Virus record (IMG/VR): IMGVR_UViG_3300025317_000002 | Location: 19,117 to 83,116 of that record | DNA from: a virus | Length of the DNA stretch: 64,000 nucleotides | Direction: 5' to 3' (one strand) | Shown here: positions 8,901 through 16,431 of the stretch, piece after piece | How the letters are laid out: each line of letters opens with the position of its first letter | Numbering within the stretch: position 1 is the stretch's first letter | The notes under the pieces: generated by a model | What the model saw: only the letters and a program-made list of their open reading frames with translations | Database searches by the model: none | Told to the model about the DNA's origin: nothing | Program-made: the position numbers and the translations under genes

Positions 8901-11900
8901 CAGCGGTTAACGCTTTATTTGAAGGGTGGGTAGGAATAGGTGGCACCACATCCCCGGATGGAATACTAGAAATCGCTCCTCCGGCACAATCGAGGTCAGT
9001 GGAAACTCCGTTTTTAATTGTGGATGGGGCGGAGAATCTTCTTACTCTGACTGACAATATCACAGATCAGAGATGGCTATCGATTCCTGCCCCTACTATC
9101 TCCATTTCAAGTGCAAAGACTGTAACAAGAGGAACATCTCTTTACATTGGGGGTGCTCCTTCTAATTCTGGTGCGGGAACTCTTTCTGCTGCATATTCCA
9201 TATTTTCGGATAATGGACTTGTCCGATTCGATAGAGAGTCTATTGGGGCTACACCAACCGATGGAATTCAACTCCTAAACAATACCGCTGCTGCGGACGG
9301 AGCCCAGCAGTATGGACCAGCCCTTCACCAAGGGGGGTATGGCTGGAAGACAGATGCCACTGCTGCTTCTCAAGCAGTAGATTGGATGCTATATCCTACT
9401 GCTGTTCAAGCCGCGGCGAATCCTACATCTGTCTATAATTGGGATTTCTCAGTAAATGGTGGGGCCTATGCTACCAAGCTGTCCCTATCATCGGCGGGTC
9501 TCTTGACTTTAACCCAAGTTAAGATTACTGGGGGGACCCCCGGCATTGATAAGATTCTTACAGATTCAGATGGAACTGGCTTAGCAGTATGGAAAACTCT
9601 AGGAGAGTTAGGAACGGCAGTAGATAAAGTAGGGACTCCGGTAGATGAGCAGGTAGCAATCTGGACTGATGCTAATACTATTGAGGGCAAAACACTTACT
9701 CAAACGGCCAATCAAGTACTTATTGTTCAAGATGCAACAACCGTTACTTTTTCTACTCCTCAAAGTATTCATACTGCTGCTACTCCTCAATTTGCTAAAT
9801 TAGGGCTTGGGCTGGCGGCTGGATCTGAAGCATTAGATATACTAGGTAGAATAAAGTTTGGGATGAGTCGAGCTGATGCAACTCAGAAGGATGCTTATTT
9901 GCTTGTTCCTCATTATACTAATGTTGAAGAGGAGCTTCTAGCATTCTATGGAACATCTTCTGCTACTGGTAATACTCTGGTATTTGGGGGTGGCGGATCG
10001 GCTTTTAATGCCGCAACTGTAATATTATTCAAGACAGCAGCAAATACTACTACTCTCAATGGAACAGAACGATTGAGAATTGATAGTACTGGATTACTAA
10101 AATTTTCTGCCTATTCTACAGGCATTCTCCATTCTGACGCAGATGGAGATATTACCTCGTCAGCTACTAACCTAGCAAGCGCAGATGTGACTGGGCTTCT
10201 TCCCCTGGCGAATGGGGGATTGAATGCTAACTTAACAGCTTCTAACGGTGGAATTTTCTATTCTACTGCAACTGCCGGAGCTATTTTAGCAGGAACTGCT
10301 ACGGCTAACAAAATTCTCCTCTCCGGCTCTAGTGCGGCTCCTGCATGGTCAACAGCTACGTATCCCACTACGACTACAATCAACCAAATTCTTTATTCTT
10401 CAGCAGCTAATACAGTGGTAGGACTGGCTTCCACTGCCAGTTCCATTTTAGTGACCGATGGAAGTAGTGTTCCTTCTCTAGCAACCGATATACCCACTGC
10501 TATAACGATTGGGGGAGCTTATATTTACAGAGCAAGTGGAACGGATGTTTCTCTAGCTGATGGAGGTACTAACGCTTCCCTAACTGCTGTAGCTGGGGCA
10601 GTAGCCTACTCTGGGGCCTCCGCAATAGTTTTTAATGCTGCTGGCAATAGTGGTGAGTTTCTAAGAAGTGGAGGTACTGGTTCACCCACATGGTTTGATC
10701 TTTTCACTACTGCTAATACATTTACAGCAGCACAGACAATAAACAACGGAACAACTCCAGCAGATAATCTCATTCTTACAATTGCGGCAATAGGCGTTGC
10801 TGGAACAAGGGATTCTCATTCCATTAGGTTTACTGGGGCATCCGATGATGGATTTGCTCATATTGTAGATTGGAAGCTCTTCAATGACGTTACATCTAAT
10901 GCCGGAGCTTCTACTTTTACATTTCAATCAAGAGTGGACGTAGCAAGTCTTACAACGAGATTTTCCTGTACCGATGCTGGTATATTTAATCTTATGTCGG
11001 GAGGTGTTTACCAAGTCAACGGCATAGCAATAAAAGATCTTGCAGAGACATTCCAGAACAAGACCCTTGACAATACCAACACCGTCAACCTTAAAGACAC
11101 TCTTTTTACACTTGAGGATGATGGTGATTCCACCAAGAAGCTTCAGTTCCAGCTCTCCGGAATCACAACAGGAAACACAAGAACACTCACAGTCCCGAAT
11201 GCAAGCGACGTTATCGCAGTTCTTGGGCTTATTCAAACGTTCCAGAATAAGACGCTGGACAATTCGAACACTTTCAATGCGAAGGATACGCTTTTCACCC
11301 TGGAAGACGACGGGGATGCAACCAAGAAGCTCCAATTCCAATGTTCGGGGATTACTGGCGGACAAACTAGAACTCTTACTGCCCCTGATGCTTCAGGAAC
11401 CTTAGCCCTCTTGGGTTTAGCCCAAACATTCTCTGCCGCGCAGACATTTTCTTCGGATGTTTCGTTTGGTGGAAATATTCTCTTTACTGGAACAGCCAAG
11501 GCATTTGAGATAAAGACCAGCTCTGTTCTTGTAGAGGATAACCATATCTACTTGAACTCTGGGTATACTGCTGATACAGCGCAGACAGGTGGTTTTGTGA
11601 TCAATTATGACCCGACTACAACCACTGATACGGTAGCTGCAACAGGATTTGTCGCAGGAGTAGCTTCTACCAGTAATCCTACCGTGATTACAACTGGATC
11701 TGCAACTTTTTCGGCGCATGATTTGATTCAAATATCTGGGGCAGAGAACCCAAATAATAATGGACTCTTTGAAGTTCTGACGCATACTGTAACAACACTT
11801 ACCATAAAAGGTATTGGAACAACTGCGACTACTCAAGATTGGGTTCAGAATCAGTTTGTAACTGATACGACGGTTGCGGGATCAATTTACAAAGTTAATG

Positions 11901-13477
11901 TTTCTGTTCTTCGATGTGGGTCTGATGGAGTATGGGAGGTAGTAAAGGGTTCATCTACGTCTGGGATGTCTTTCGTAGACCTAGTGGATCTTTCTTCATC
12001 TCAAACTTTGTCTTCTAAAGTATTGACTGCTCCAGACATCAACGCAGGCACAGCAGATTCACTCACCAGTCTTTCTATTCGGGATACATCAGCGGCATTT
12101 GATGTTACCTTCGCTGCAACGTCTTCTTCCGCTCTTACTGCTGGAAGAACAGTGACCTGGGATGTAATAAATGCAGCAAGATCTATTAAGCTTGCTGGCG
12201 ACATTGACATTGCCCATAATTTTATTACATCAGGGGCTTACGCCCTGACTTTGACTACTACAGGGACTACTGGAGTCACGCTTCCTACTACAGGAACTCT
12301 TGCAACACTCATTGGAATAGAATCGCTTCAGAACAAAACCCTAGATAACACCAATACTCTTGAACTAAAAGACACACTTTTTACACTCCAGGACGATGGA
12401 GACGCTAACAAGAAAGCCAAGTTTCAATGCTTTTCTATTACATCCGGTCAGACAAGAACCTATACTCTTCCTGATGCGTCTGATGATATTGTTGTAAGAA
12501 CTCTTGCCCAGACTATTGCTACAAAGACTTTCGATAATACTAATACTTACAATGTGAAAGATACTCTCTTTACTCTTCAAGATGATGGGGATGCAACAAA
12601 GTTGGCTGCATTCCAATGTTCCACGATTGGGACTGGAGTGACCAGGACATTTACTTTCCCTAATGCTTCTGGAATCTTTGCACTTTCTCAAGCAGCGGAG
12701 ACATTCATTTCGCTTAACCTTTCCGCTAACTCTAATCAGATAGTTTTTGATTCTGATGGTGCCGCTTCAGGAACTCTAACTTGGTCCCCCACAACATCTG
12801 GAAAGACTCTTACACTTCCAGATATTACAGATACAGTGGTTACAAAGACATCCTCTGATACGCTGACCAATAAGGTTCTAAGTGATGCAACTTGTAAGTT
12901 CGGAGACGATGGAGATATTACTAAAGCATTGGTATTCTCCTTGGGTGGAGCGACTACAGCCAAAACCCTAACTCTGATCTCGTCTCATACAGATAATCGA
13001 TCGATTACCTATCCGGATGCCACAGATACGCTGGTCGGAAAAGCCACTTCAGATACCCTCACAAATAAGTCCTTCGACTGTGACGGAACCGGAAATGCTC
13101 TTACTAATGTGAATGGAAATGAGCTAGATCCCAGTGCTGCAACCACCGGAGCTTACGGGATTCCTATCATAGTCCCCATCGTCAATTCTGGTTCTACAGA
13201 CATCAATGTCTTCGGTGGCAACGTACCATTCAAGTTCCGTATCATTGATGTTTGGGCGGTCAACACAAAAGCTGGAAATGCGGGGAACTGGAAATTGACT
13301 GATGGCACAAATGACATCACCGGCGCCGTTACTTATGGTGCTAGTGACAAAGCTCTTACAAGAACAGCAGAAATCGACGACGCCCAGCATGACATGACAG
13401 GTGAAGCCCTACACCTTATCAATTCAGATGGCACAGATACCGCGATTGTTTACGTATCCGTATTGAGAGTTGACTGA
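5930..13477 (+). CDS. Giant modular tail fibre / receptor-binding protein
   Basis: 2515 residues. Modules in order: an N-terminal attachment region (residues 1-60) with KRYTKLVSF; a fibronectin-III-like domain (about 70-175, with GYQVAAVSANGETPLSPE and SYKVYRT); a long Thr/Ser/Gly-rich shaft of short strand repeats; a jelly-roll or carbohydrate-binding-like module (about 863-985, FEDGTVQGW to RIDDITV); more shaft; tandem repeats of about 62 residues with QNKTLDNTNT and DTLFTLxDDGD (from about 1706); and a C-terminal strand-rich tip. No signal peptide is present. This is the architecture of long trimeric side fibres that bind host surface glycans. Confidence 0.75.
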   Translation: MWPLVGFISNYLTTPEGDKRYTKLVSFAVSKSDIPSLKAVPAAEATPVGDVYIDHQSRWVENVTGMTTPTIPTIAQQGTPGSATYGYQVAAVSANGETPLSPERETTTGPTTLNGTDFNRITWSAVTGATSYKVYRTTSSGSGDQTTLGLIGTISAPTTQFDDQGGVSTAAIPLGRGSHYVFDAQATAVSDGILAVRPDDIANDTIPGRWIQTPFEVTIDHNLLDNLDQGDKHTQYTLLAGRSGTANDIILSTTASGKLSGSSASGQGLTLQSTIHGTKGPISFGASSYNEVNDYVIFGGSASLANVFSIKTSGTLDSATALSIAGLNIEQALAAGSNNNERVYAMRVVPSFLDLTRTGMAHYGFVCSDGLSGFQTLTPTAILEIVSSQVSGTQNAITSGSSTTVTTTANAFANVHVGALITANSLTRMVVAKASTTSLTVDTAVDWDNTGAGYAFTFKNPILNLTDTSTVLAFLATDGGLAIRETSAVYKIANHGRVYTKDVSGITELFYMDSAGAEEQISSGAGGPVEGSGTLNFLSKWTPDGNTIGDSQIADNGTIVSITKSGAGTLDLFRFASSQTAANNSGTNILFNALRTTSGTTDVASVAGLITDITDNAYKGALLFKTSNNTAPAEVARFDYLGNLLFAAGETGNIGAVGATRPDNVYVKTSVVIGSTTTVTTDTVAFSAGGTVSTVGANLLVNPGNSIVSFGGNTASFPALKRNATALNFRLADDSADAPFTSGSGTLSGLLSFSGTTHAGLRLNTLTTTQRDAISPIAGDLIYNSTTAQYEKYEGAAWKSLGPTGIASGVGVLNSPAYWNGTDTLAGNSNWVWDNTNVRMGVGKSVPLAPLHTLKSAAPSTQTFNFEDGTVQGWTGDFVPGNTDPHGGSWMIETGTSSSNTYNASYASITVGQSSTFSAWVKGGSTGNWYLVVDGVQQASTGSHGEWDQISVALSEGTHSLGVRIIRSGGGTANARIDDITVTNTTPPDYTAVNALFEGWVGIGGTTSPDGILEIAPPAQSRSVETPFLIVDGAENLLTLTDNITDQRWLSIPAPTISISSAKTVTRGTSLYIGGAPSNSGAGTLSAAYSIFSDNGLVRFDRESIGATPTDGIQLLNNTAAADGAQQYGPALHQGGYGWKTDATAASQAVDWMLYPTAVQAAANPTSVYNWDFSVNGGAYATKLSLSSAGLLTLTQVKITGGTPGIDKILTDSDGTGLAVWKTLGELGTAVDKVGTPVDEQVAIWTDANTIEGKTLTQTANQVLIVQDATTVTFSTPQSIHTAATPQFAKLGLGLAAGSEALDILGRIKFGMSRADATQKDAYLLVPHYTNVEEELLAFYGTSSATGNTLVFGGGGSAFNAATVILFKTAANTTTLNGTERLRIDSTGLLKFSAYSTGILHSDADGDITSSATNLASADVTGLLPLANGGLNANLTASNGGIFYSTATAGAILAGTATANKILLSGSSAAPAWSTATYPTTTTINQILYSSAANTVVGLASTASSILVTDGSSVPSLATDIPTAITIGGAYIYRASGTDVSLADGGTNASLTAVAGAVAYSGASAIVFNAAGNSGEFLRSGGTGSPTWFDLFTTANTFTAAQTINNGTTPADNLILTIAAIGVAGTRDSHSIRFTGASDDGFAHIVDWKLFNDVTSNAGASTFTFQSRVDVASLTTRFSCTDAGIFNLMSGGVYQVNGIAIKDLAETFQNKTLDNTNTVNLKDTLFTLEDDGDSTKKLQFQLSGITTGNTRTLTVPNASDVIAVLGLIQTFQNKTLDNSNTFNAKDTLFTLEDDGDATKKLQFQCSGITGGQTRTLTAPDASGTLALLGLAQTFSAAQTFSSDVSFGGNILFTGTAKAFEIKTSSVLVEDNHIYLNSGYTADTAQTGGFVINYDPTTTTDTVAATGFVAGVASTSNPTVITTGSATFSAHDLIQISGAENPNNNGLFEVLTHTVTTLTIKGIGTTATTQDWVQNQFVTDTTVAGSIYKVNVSVLRCGSDGVWEVVKGSSTSGMSFVDLVDLSSSQTLSSKVLTAPDINAGTADSLTSLSIRDTSAAFDVTFAATSSSALTAGRTVTWDVINAARSIKLAGDIDIAHNFITSGAYALTLTTTGTTGVTLPTTGTLATLIGIESLQNKTLDNTNTLELKDTLFTLQDDGDANKKAKFQCFSITSGQTRTYTLPDASDDIVVRTLAQTIATKTFDNTNTYNVKDTLFTLQDDGDATKLAAFQCSTIGTGVTRTFTFPNASGIFALSQAAETFISLNLSANSNQIVFDSDGAASGTLTWSPTTSGKTLTLPDITDTVVTKTSSDTLTNKVLSDATCKFGDDGDITKALVFSLGGATTAKTLTLISSHTDNRSITYPDATDTLVGKATSDTLTNKSFDCDGTGNALTNVNGNELDPSAATTGAYGIPIIVPIVNSGSTDINVFGGNVPFKFRIIDVWAVNTKAGNAGNWKLTDGTNDITGAVTYGASDKALTRTAEIDDAQHDMTGEALHLINSDGTDTAIVYVSVLRVD
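11049..12700 (+). repeat. About 62-codon tandem repeats in the fibre gene
   Basis: Two adjacent pairs of units begin at about 11049, 11235, 12328 and 12514, each about 186 nt. Each unit encodes a xFQNKTLDNTNT strand, a DTLFTLxDDGDxxKK block, a GQTRTxTxPDAS block and a short linker. Later partial copies occur after 12700 with TLTNKxxD. The 11.8-12.3 kb spacer between the pairs holds a different beta-rich insert. The repeats are well conserved in protein but diverged in DNA, so they are old structural shaft repeats and not a recent duplication. Confidence 0.75.
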
Positions 13478-13478
13478 G

Positions 13479-13619
13479 ATGGGGATGTGGGAGGGGACTA
13501 TTGGTTTTGAGACTTCCACCGCAGGAACATTTCTTCTGCAGTGGGCTCAGAACGCATCAGATGCTAATAATTTGATGATTCAACGTGGATCATCTCTCAT
13601 TACTAAGAAATTGGCGTAA
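13479..13619 (+). CDS. 46-codon frame, remnant or coupled fibre C-terminal segment
   Basis: ATG 13479 begins 2 nt after the stop of the giant fibre. The 46 residues (MGMWEGTIGFET, then GTFLLQWAQNASDANNLMIQ and a RGSSL end) match the last beta-hairpin seen at the C-terminus of many phage fibre or collagen-like proteins, where a WAQ-xxS-xA segment is followed by a Gly-Ser-x-Leu strand. It may be the broken-off tail of a longer fibre domain, or a separately translated tip subunit. The preceding GAG at 13466-13468 is a weak ribosome site at best. Confidence 0.45.
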   Translation: MGMWEGTIGFETSTAGTFLLQWAQNASDANNLMIQRGSSLITKKLA

Positions 13620-13685
13620 TCCATGTTCGTCTAGATATACGATCAGATTCCGTTCTATCAAGAACCTTAGAAAGCGATCTAACAT

Positions 13686-13701
13686 AAGCTCAATTGAGCT
13701 T
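13686..13701. promoter_or_regulatory. 16-bp perfect palindrome before the response regulator gene
   Basis: The 120-nt gap between the fibre remnant and the response regulator gene holds AAGCTCAATTGAGCTT, a perfect 16-bp palindrome, 39 nt upstream of the TTG start. It has no loop and no following T run, so it looks more like an operator for a dimeric protein than a terminator. The rest of the gap is AT-rich with no clear promoter. Function is inferred. Confidence 0.35.
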
Positions 13702-13740
13702 CATGACAAGTTACATGATTGATAAAAAGAGGGACTGGTC

Positions 13741-14193
13741 TTGAATCCAAATATCCTCGTTGTGGAGGATGATCAAGTATTTGTGCTCCTAATTCAGAAT
13801 TATCTGAGCAAAAACAGCTACAGATTTGACCATGAGTCTACTTTTGCCGGAGCTTTAAAAAGATTAGGCCAGAATGTCTATGAGGCTATCCTCTTAGATC
13901 TCGTTCTTCCCGACTCATTTGGATTAGAAGTCATTAGGGGGATAATGGAACTATGTCAAACAACTCCTATCATTGTAATAACGGGGATAGAAGACTACAA
14001 CCTTGCTTCCGAAGCAATCAAGATCGGCGTTGAGGATTGCTTGTTTAAGACAAACAGTCTTTTCTCGGGACATATTTTAGATGGAATTATCAAGAATTCT
14101 ATCACAAGGTTTGAGAGGCACAAAAGAATGACCCAAGAATTCAACAAGCTAAAGAGTTTAGCAAATATTATTGAAACAAAGATGAATTGTTAA
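13741..14193 (+). CDS. Stand-alone response regulator receiver protein (CheY-like)
   Basis: 150 residues. All receiver-domain landmarks are present: acidic pair Asp10/Asp11 in VVEDDQ, phosphoacceptor Asp53 in LLDLVLPD, Thr81 in VITG and Lys103 in CLFKT. The fold fills residues 3-120. The remaining 30 residues form a basic helix with no DNA-binding output domain. The TTG start follows a GAGGG ribosome site. It probably receives a phosphate from a host histidine kinase and acts by protein-protein contact, as CheY or Spo0F do. Finding one inside a virion-protein operon is rare; no kinase is visible in the window. Confidence 0.85.
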   Translation: MNPNILVVEDDQVFVLLIQNYLSKNSYRFDHESTFAGALKRLGQNVYEAILLDLVLPDSFGLEVIRGIMELCQTTPIIVITGIEDYNLASEAIKIGVEDCLFKTNSLFSGHILDGIIKNSITRFERHKRMTQEFNKLKSLANIIETKMNC

Positions 14194-14210
14194 TTATCAC
14201 GGAGCTTTGG

Positions 14211-14606
14211 GTGGAAAGACAACAAATAGTGGATCAAGAAACGCTCAACAATCTAGCTTCAGCGTTGTCTTCAGCGTGCAATCTTATTCAGGATCTCGGA
14301 GAAGAGATAAAGAAAGGAAGAGAAGATAACCGGGAGAGTGCTATCCAGATAGCCCTCATCAATCACAATGTCAAGGACATGACCGAAACTATAGCTTCGG
14401 TCTTAAAGTATGTTCGAGATGGAAATGGTAAACCTTCTCTTCTCTCCAGAGTAGAGTTCTTGGAATCAAAAGAAATAGTCGGGAGAGAAAAGATCAGAGG
14501 ACTTTGGATATTTCTAGCGGCAACAGTTGGAGGACTGTTTGGATTCATAGGACAAATTATTTCAAGTTGGTTTTCCTCTTATAGTGGAAAACCTCCTATT
14601 CCATAA
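14211..14606 (+). CDS. Coiled-coil protein with C-terminal membrane segment (XhlA-like)
   Basis: About 131 residues from GTG 14211, chosen because GGAG at 14201-14204 precedes it; a TTG at 14187 would overlap the response regulator. The N-terminal 80 residues are a coiled coil, followed by a GNGKPSLLSRVEFLE motif, a common signature of small phage proteins in lysis cassettes. A single hydrophobic span follows (about 20 residues, LWIFLAATVGGLFGFIG). The topology matches XhlA/hemolysin-like accessory holins. It is followed closely by another membrane coiled-coil gene, and the two may act together at the membrane. Confidence 0.55.
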   Translation: MERQQIVDQETLNNLASALSSACNLIQDLGEEIKKGREDNRESAIQIALINHNVKDMTETIASVLKYVRDGNGKPSLLSRVEFLESKEIVGREKIRGLWIFLAATVGGLFGFIGQIISSWFSSYSGKPPIP

Positions 14607-14616
14607 GGTAAATATA

Positions 14617-14955
14617 ATGCCCAAAGAAGAAAGTACTGGGATCAACGTCTCGATATCGATTAAACAACTTATCATGATTCTTACGATTTTTACAGGGGTA
14701 AGTATTGGAGGAAATAGCTTCCTTTCTACCTTTGGAGAGAAAGCTCAAACAATACACTCTTTTTTGGAGAAAGATCTTACTAACCTCGAAGTCAAAGTAG
14801 ATACACTTAGTAAAGATTTCAAAACCCTAACGGCTAAAGTCGAGGAGATCTCTTTTCTAAACCAGAATCTCCTCATAGAAAACAACAAAGTTCTGGAGAA
14901 AAACATTGACCTTACTGAAAGGATATGTGCTACCTCCAGAAGGCAAACAAAATAA
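14617..14955 (+). CDS. N-terminal membrane anchor plus coiled coil, spanin- or holin-like
   Basis: 112 residues from ATG 14617, preceded by AAGG; the longer frame from 14584 lacks a ribosome site and would overlap the preceding gene. One N-terminal hydrophobic span (LIMILTIFTGVSIGG) is followed by a long heptad-type helix (about residues 40-105) and a basic tail. This is the shape of inner-membrane spanins or of membrane-anchored coiled-coil receptors. Its neighbours (response regulator, another membrane coiled coil, a soluble coiled coil) form a compact cassette. Family not recognised. Confidence 0.5.
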   Translation: MPKEESTGINVSISIKQLIMILTIFTGVSIGGNSFLSTFGEKAQTIHSFLEKDLTNLEVKVDTLSKDFKTLTAKVEEISFLNQNLLIENNKVLEKNIDLTERICATSRRQTK

Positions 14956-14966
14956 GGAGAAGTATT

Positions 14967-15242
14967 ATGGTTGATAACAACACACTTCAGGAACAGGAAA
15001 CCAAAACTCGCTCTGAATTCGATGATCTTTCAAAAGCTTATCAGGATCTTATGAATCAAGCTCACTCTCATCAGGTTCAAGCTCAGAATTTCCAAAAGAG
15101 AGCAGAAGGATTCGTGCCAAGAATTCAGCAGCTCGCGGGCAAGTTGGAAACCTATGCTGAGATTAAGCTCCTAAATAGCGCTGAGACCAAAGAGACGCAA
15201 GAGCACAAAGACGTTCCTGCATCTCCGGAGTCCATTCACTAA
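14967..15242 (+). CDS. Small soluble coiled-coil protein
   Basis: 91 residues from ATG 14967, which has an AGGAG ribosome site 9 nt upstream (the longer frame at 14925 lacks one). It is almost wholly charged and Gln-rich helix (TRSEFDDLSKAYQDLMNQAH), with a disordered acidic C-terminus rich in Thr, Lys and Pro. No known family. It is the last gene of the response regulator cassette and lies just before the homing endonuclease, so it may be a partner of the two membrane coiled-coil proteins. Confidence 0.5.
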   Translation: MVDNNTLQEQETKTRSEFDDLSKAYQDLMNQAHSHQVQAQNFQKRAEGFVPRIQQLAGKLETYAEIKLLNSAETKETQEHKDVPASPESIH

Positions 15243-15261
15243 GTTTCAATCTGGGCCGGAT

Positions 15262-15320
15262 ACCTCGACGGAGGGAAAAGTCAGAACCCTACTGGCCTTT
15301 CGGCCCTAAAAACATAGGGC
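15262..15320 (+). other. Cluster of short hairpins upstream of the homing endonuclease
   Basis: The 91-nt gap between 15242 and 15334 can form CCTC-GACG-GAGG (15263-15274), GGCC-TTTC-GGCC (15294-15305) and GCCCTA-AAAACA-TAGGGC (15303-15320). The last two share bases and exclude each other, as in an attenuator. A ribosome site (AAAGGGAG) follows. It could reflect intron or insertion boundary structure, or a translational control region. No complete group I intron core was found. Confidence 0.35.
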
Positions 15321-15333
15321 TCATCAAAGGGAG

Positions 15334-16431
15334 ATGAAAATGCAGCAGATATATCTATACGCACTAAGTGATGATTTAGAACCTGAGAATTACAGATACA
15401 TCGGAATAACGAAAAATCCCCATCAAAGGCTCCAGAAACATCTCTTGGAAGTGAAAAGGGACTTGAAGACTTATAAGACAGATTGGATACGAAAGACCAT
15501 TACAAATGGTTCAAACTTAAAAATGACTATTATCGAAGCACATACTGACTCTGATCAGGCAAAGCAACGTGAGCGTGAACTAATTGCTCTATACAAAGAA
15601 AGAGGCTATCGTCTTACGAATGCTACTGAAGGAGGAGATGGAATTTCAAATCCCTCTATGGAAATCCGCAAAAAGATAGGAGATGGAAATAGAGGAAAGG
15701 TTATGTCTCCAGAAGCTCGCTTAAAGATTGGTTTGGCTAGTATAGGAAGAAAACGCACTCCTGAAGCAAACGCAAGAATAGGCTTAGCTCATAGAGGAAA
15801 AACTATTTCTCTAGAAGCAAGAAAGAAAATGAGCGAAGCTCATAAAGGGAAGTCTCTATCTGAGGAACACAAGCGACACATCCGAGAAGCTCGAGAAAAC
15901 ATGTCTCCGGAGATGAAAGAGAAAATACGACTTAAACAGGTAGAGGCATTAAAAAATAGAGTCATAACTCAGGAAACCAGAGAAAAAATGAGACAGGCTC
16001 GTTTAGGCAGAAAATTCTCTGAGGAGACTAGAACTAAACTATCGAGAGCTAAGCAGGGTCGAAAACTTTCTGAAGAGACAAGAAAGAAAATGAGTGAGGT
16101 CCAAAGGAAAATTCAATCTCCTGAACGTAGCTTACGAATAAGCTCAAAGCTTAAAGGACAAAAGCGGTCTTCAGAATTTTGTCAACGGATGAGCCAAGCT
16201 CGTAGAGGTAAAATAAAAGTTGACTTAACAGGTCAAACGTTTACTCGTCTAACTGTGATTAAGTTGGACTCAATAACTAAAGATGGGCATACTCGTTGGT
16301 TATGTCAATGCAGTTGCGGAAATCAGAAAGTGGTTTGCCGTTGTAATTTACTCAAGGGAGGTATAAAAGGATGCGGATGCTTATTGAAGGAAACTAACGA
16401 AAATCGTAGGAAGGTGAAAAATGAGCAATAG
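15334..16431 (+). CDS. GIY-YIG homing endonuclease with NUMOD3 repeats
   Basis: 365 residues. The N-terminal GIY-YIG nuclease (about 1-105) shows YLYAL, a clear YIGIT, and the late LTNATEGGDG motif. It is followed by five to seven NUMOD3 DNA-binding repeats (GKxxSxExRxKxSxAxxG pattern, about 115-290) and a C-terminal domain with cysteines (CQCSCGNQK to GCGC, about 330-355) often found in phage HNH/AP2 and GIY-YIG proteins. It is probably a free-standing mobile nuclease that cuts an allele lacking it. It overlaps the next gene start by 11 nt, so insertion was precise. The first GIY half-motif is degenerate. Confidence 0.85.
   Translation: MKMQQIYLYALSDDLEPENYRYIGITKNPHQRLQKHLLEVKRDLKTYKTDWIRKTITNGSNLKMTIIEAHTDSDQAKQRERELIALYKERGYRLTNATEGGDGISNPSMEIRKKIGDGNRGKVMSPEARLKIGLASIGRKRTPEANARIGLAHRGKTISLEARKKMSEAHKGKSLSEEHKRHIREARENMSPEMKEKIRLKQVEALKNRVITQETREKMRQARLGRKFSEETRTKLSRAKQGRKLSEETRKKMSEVQRKIQSPERSLRISSKLKGQKRSSEFCQRMSQARRGKIKVDLTGQTFTRLTVIKLDSITKDGHTRWLCQCSCGNQKVVCRCNLLKGGIKGCGCLLKETNENRRKVKNEQ

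Noticed and set aside
10928-11836. Long minus-strand frames opposite the giant fibre
   Set aside because: They reflect codon repetition of the fibre repeats and have no ribosome sites or protein-like pattern.
5930-13477. A diversity-generating retroelement targeting the fibre
   Set aside because: No reverse transcriptase gene or variable/template repeat pair is present in the window.
15243-16431. A group I intron around the homing endonuclease
   Set aside because: No P3/P7 core sequences were seen, and the flanking genes are intact and separate.
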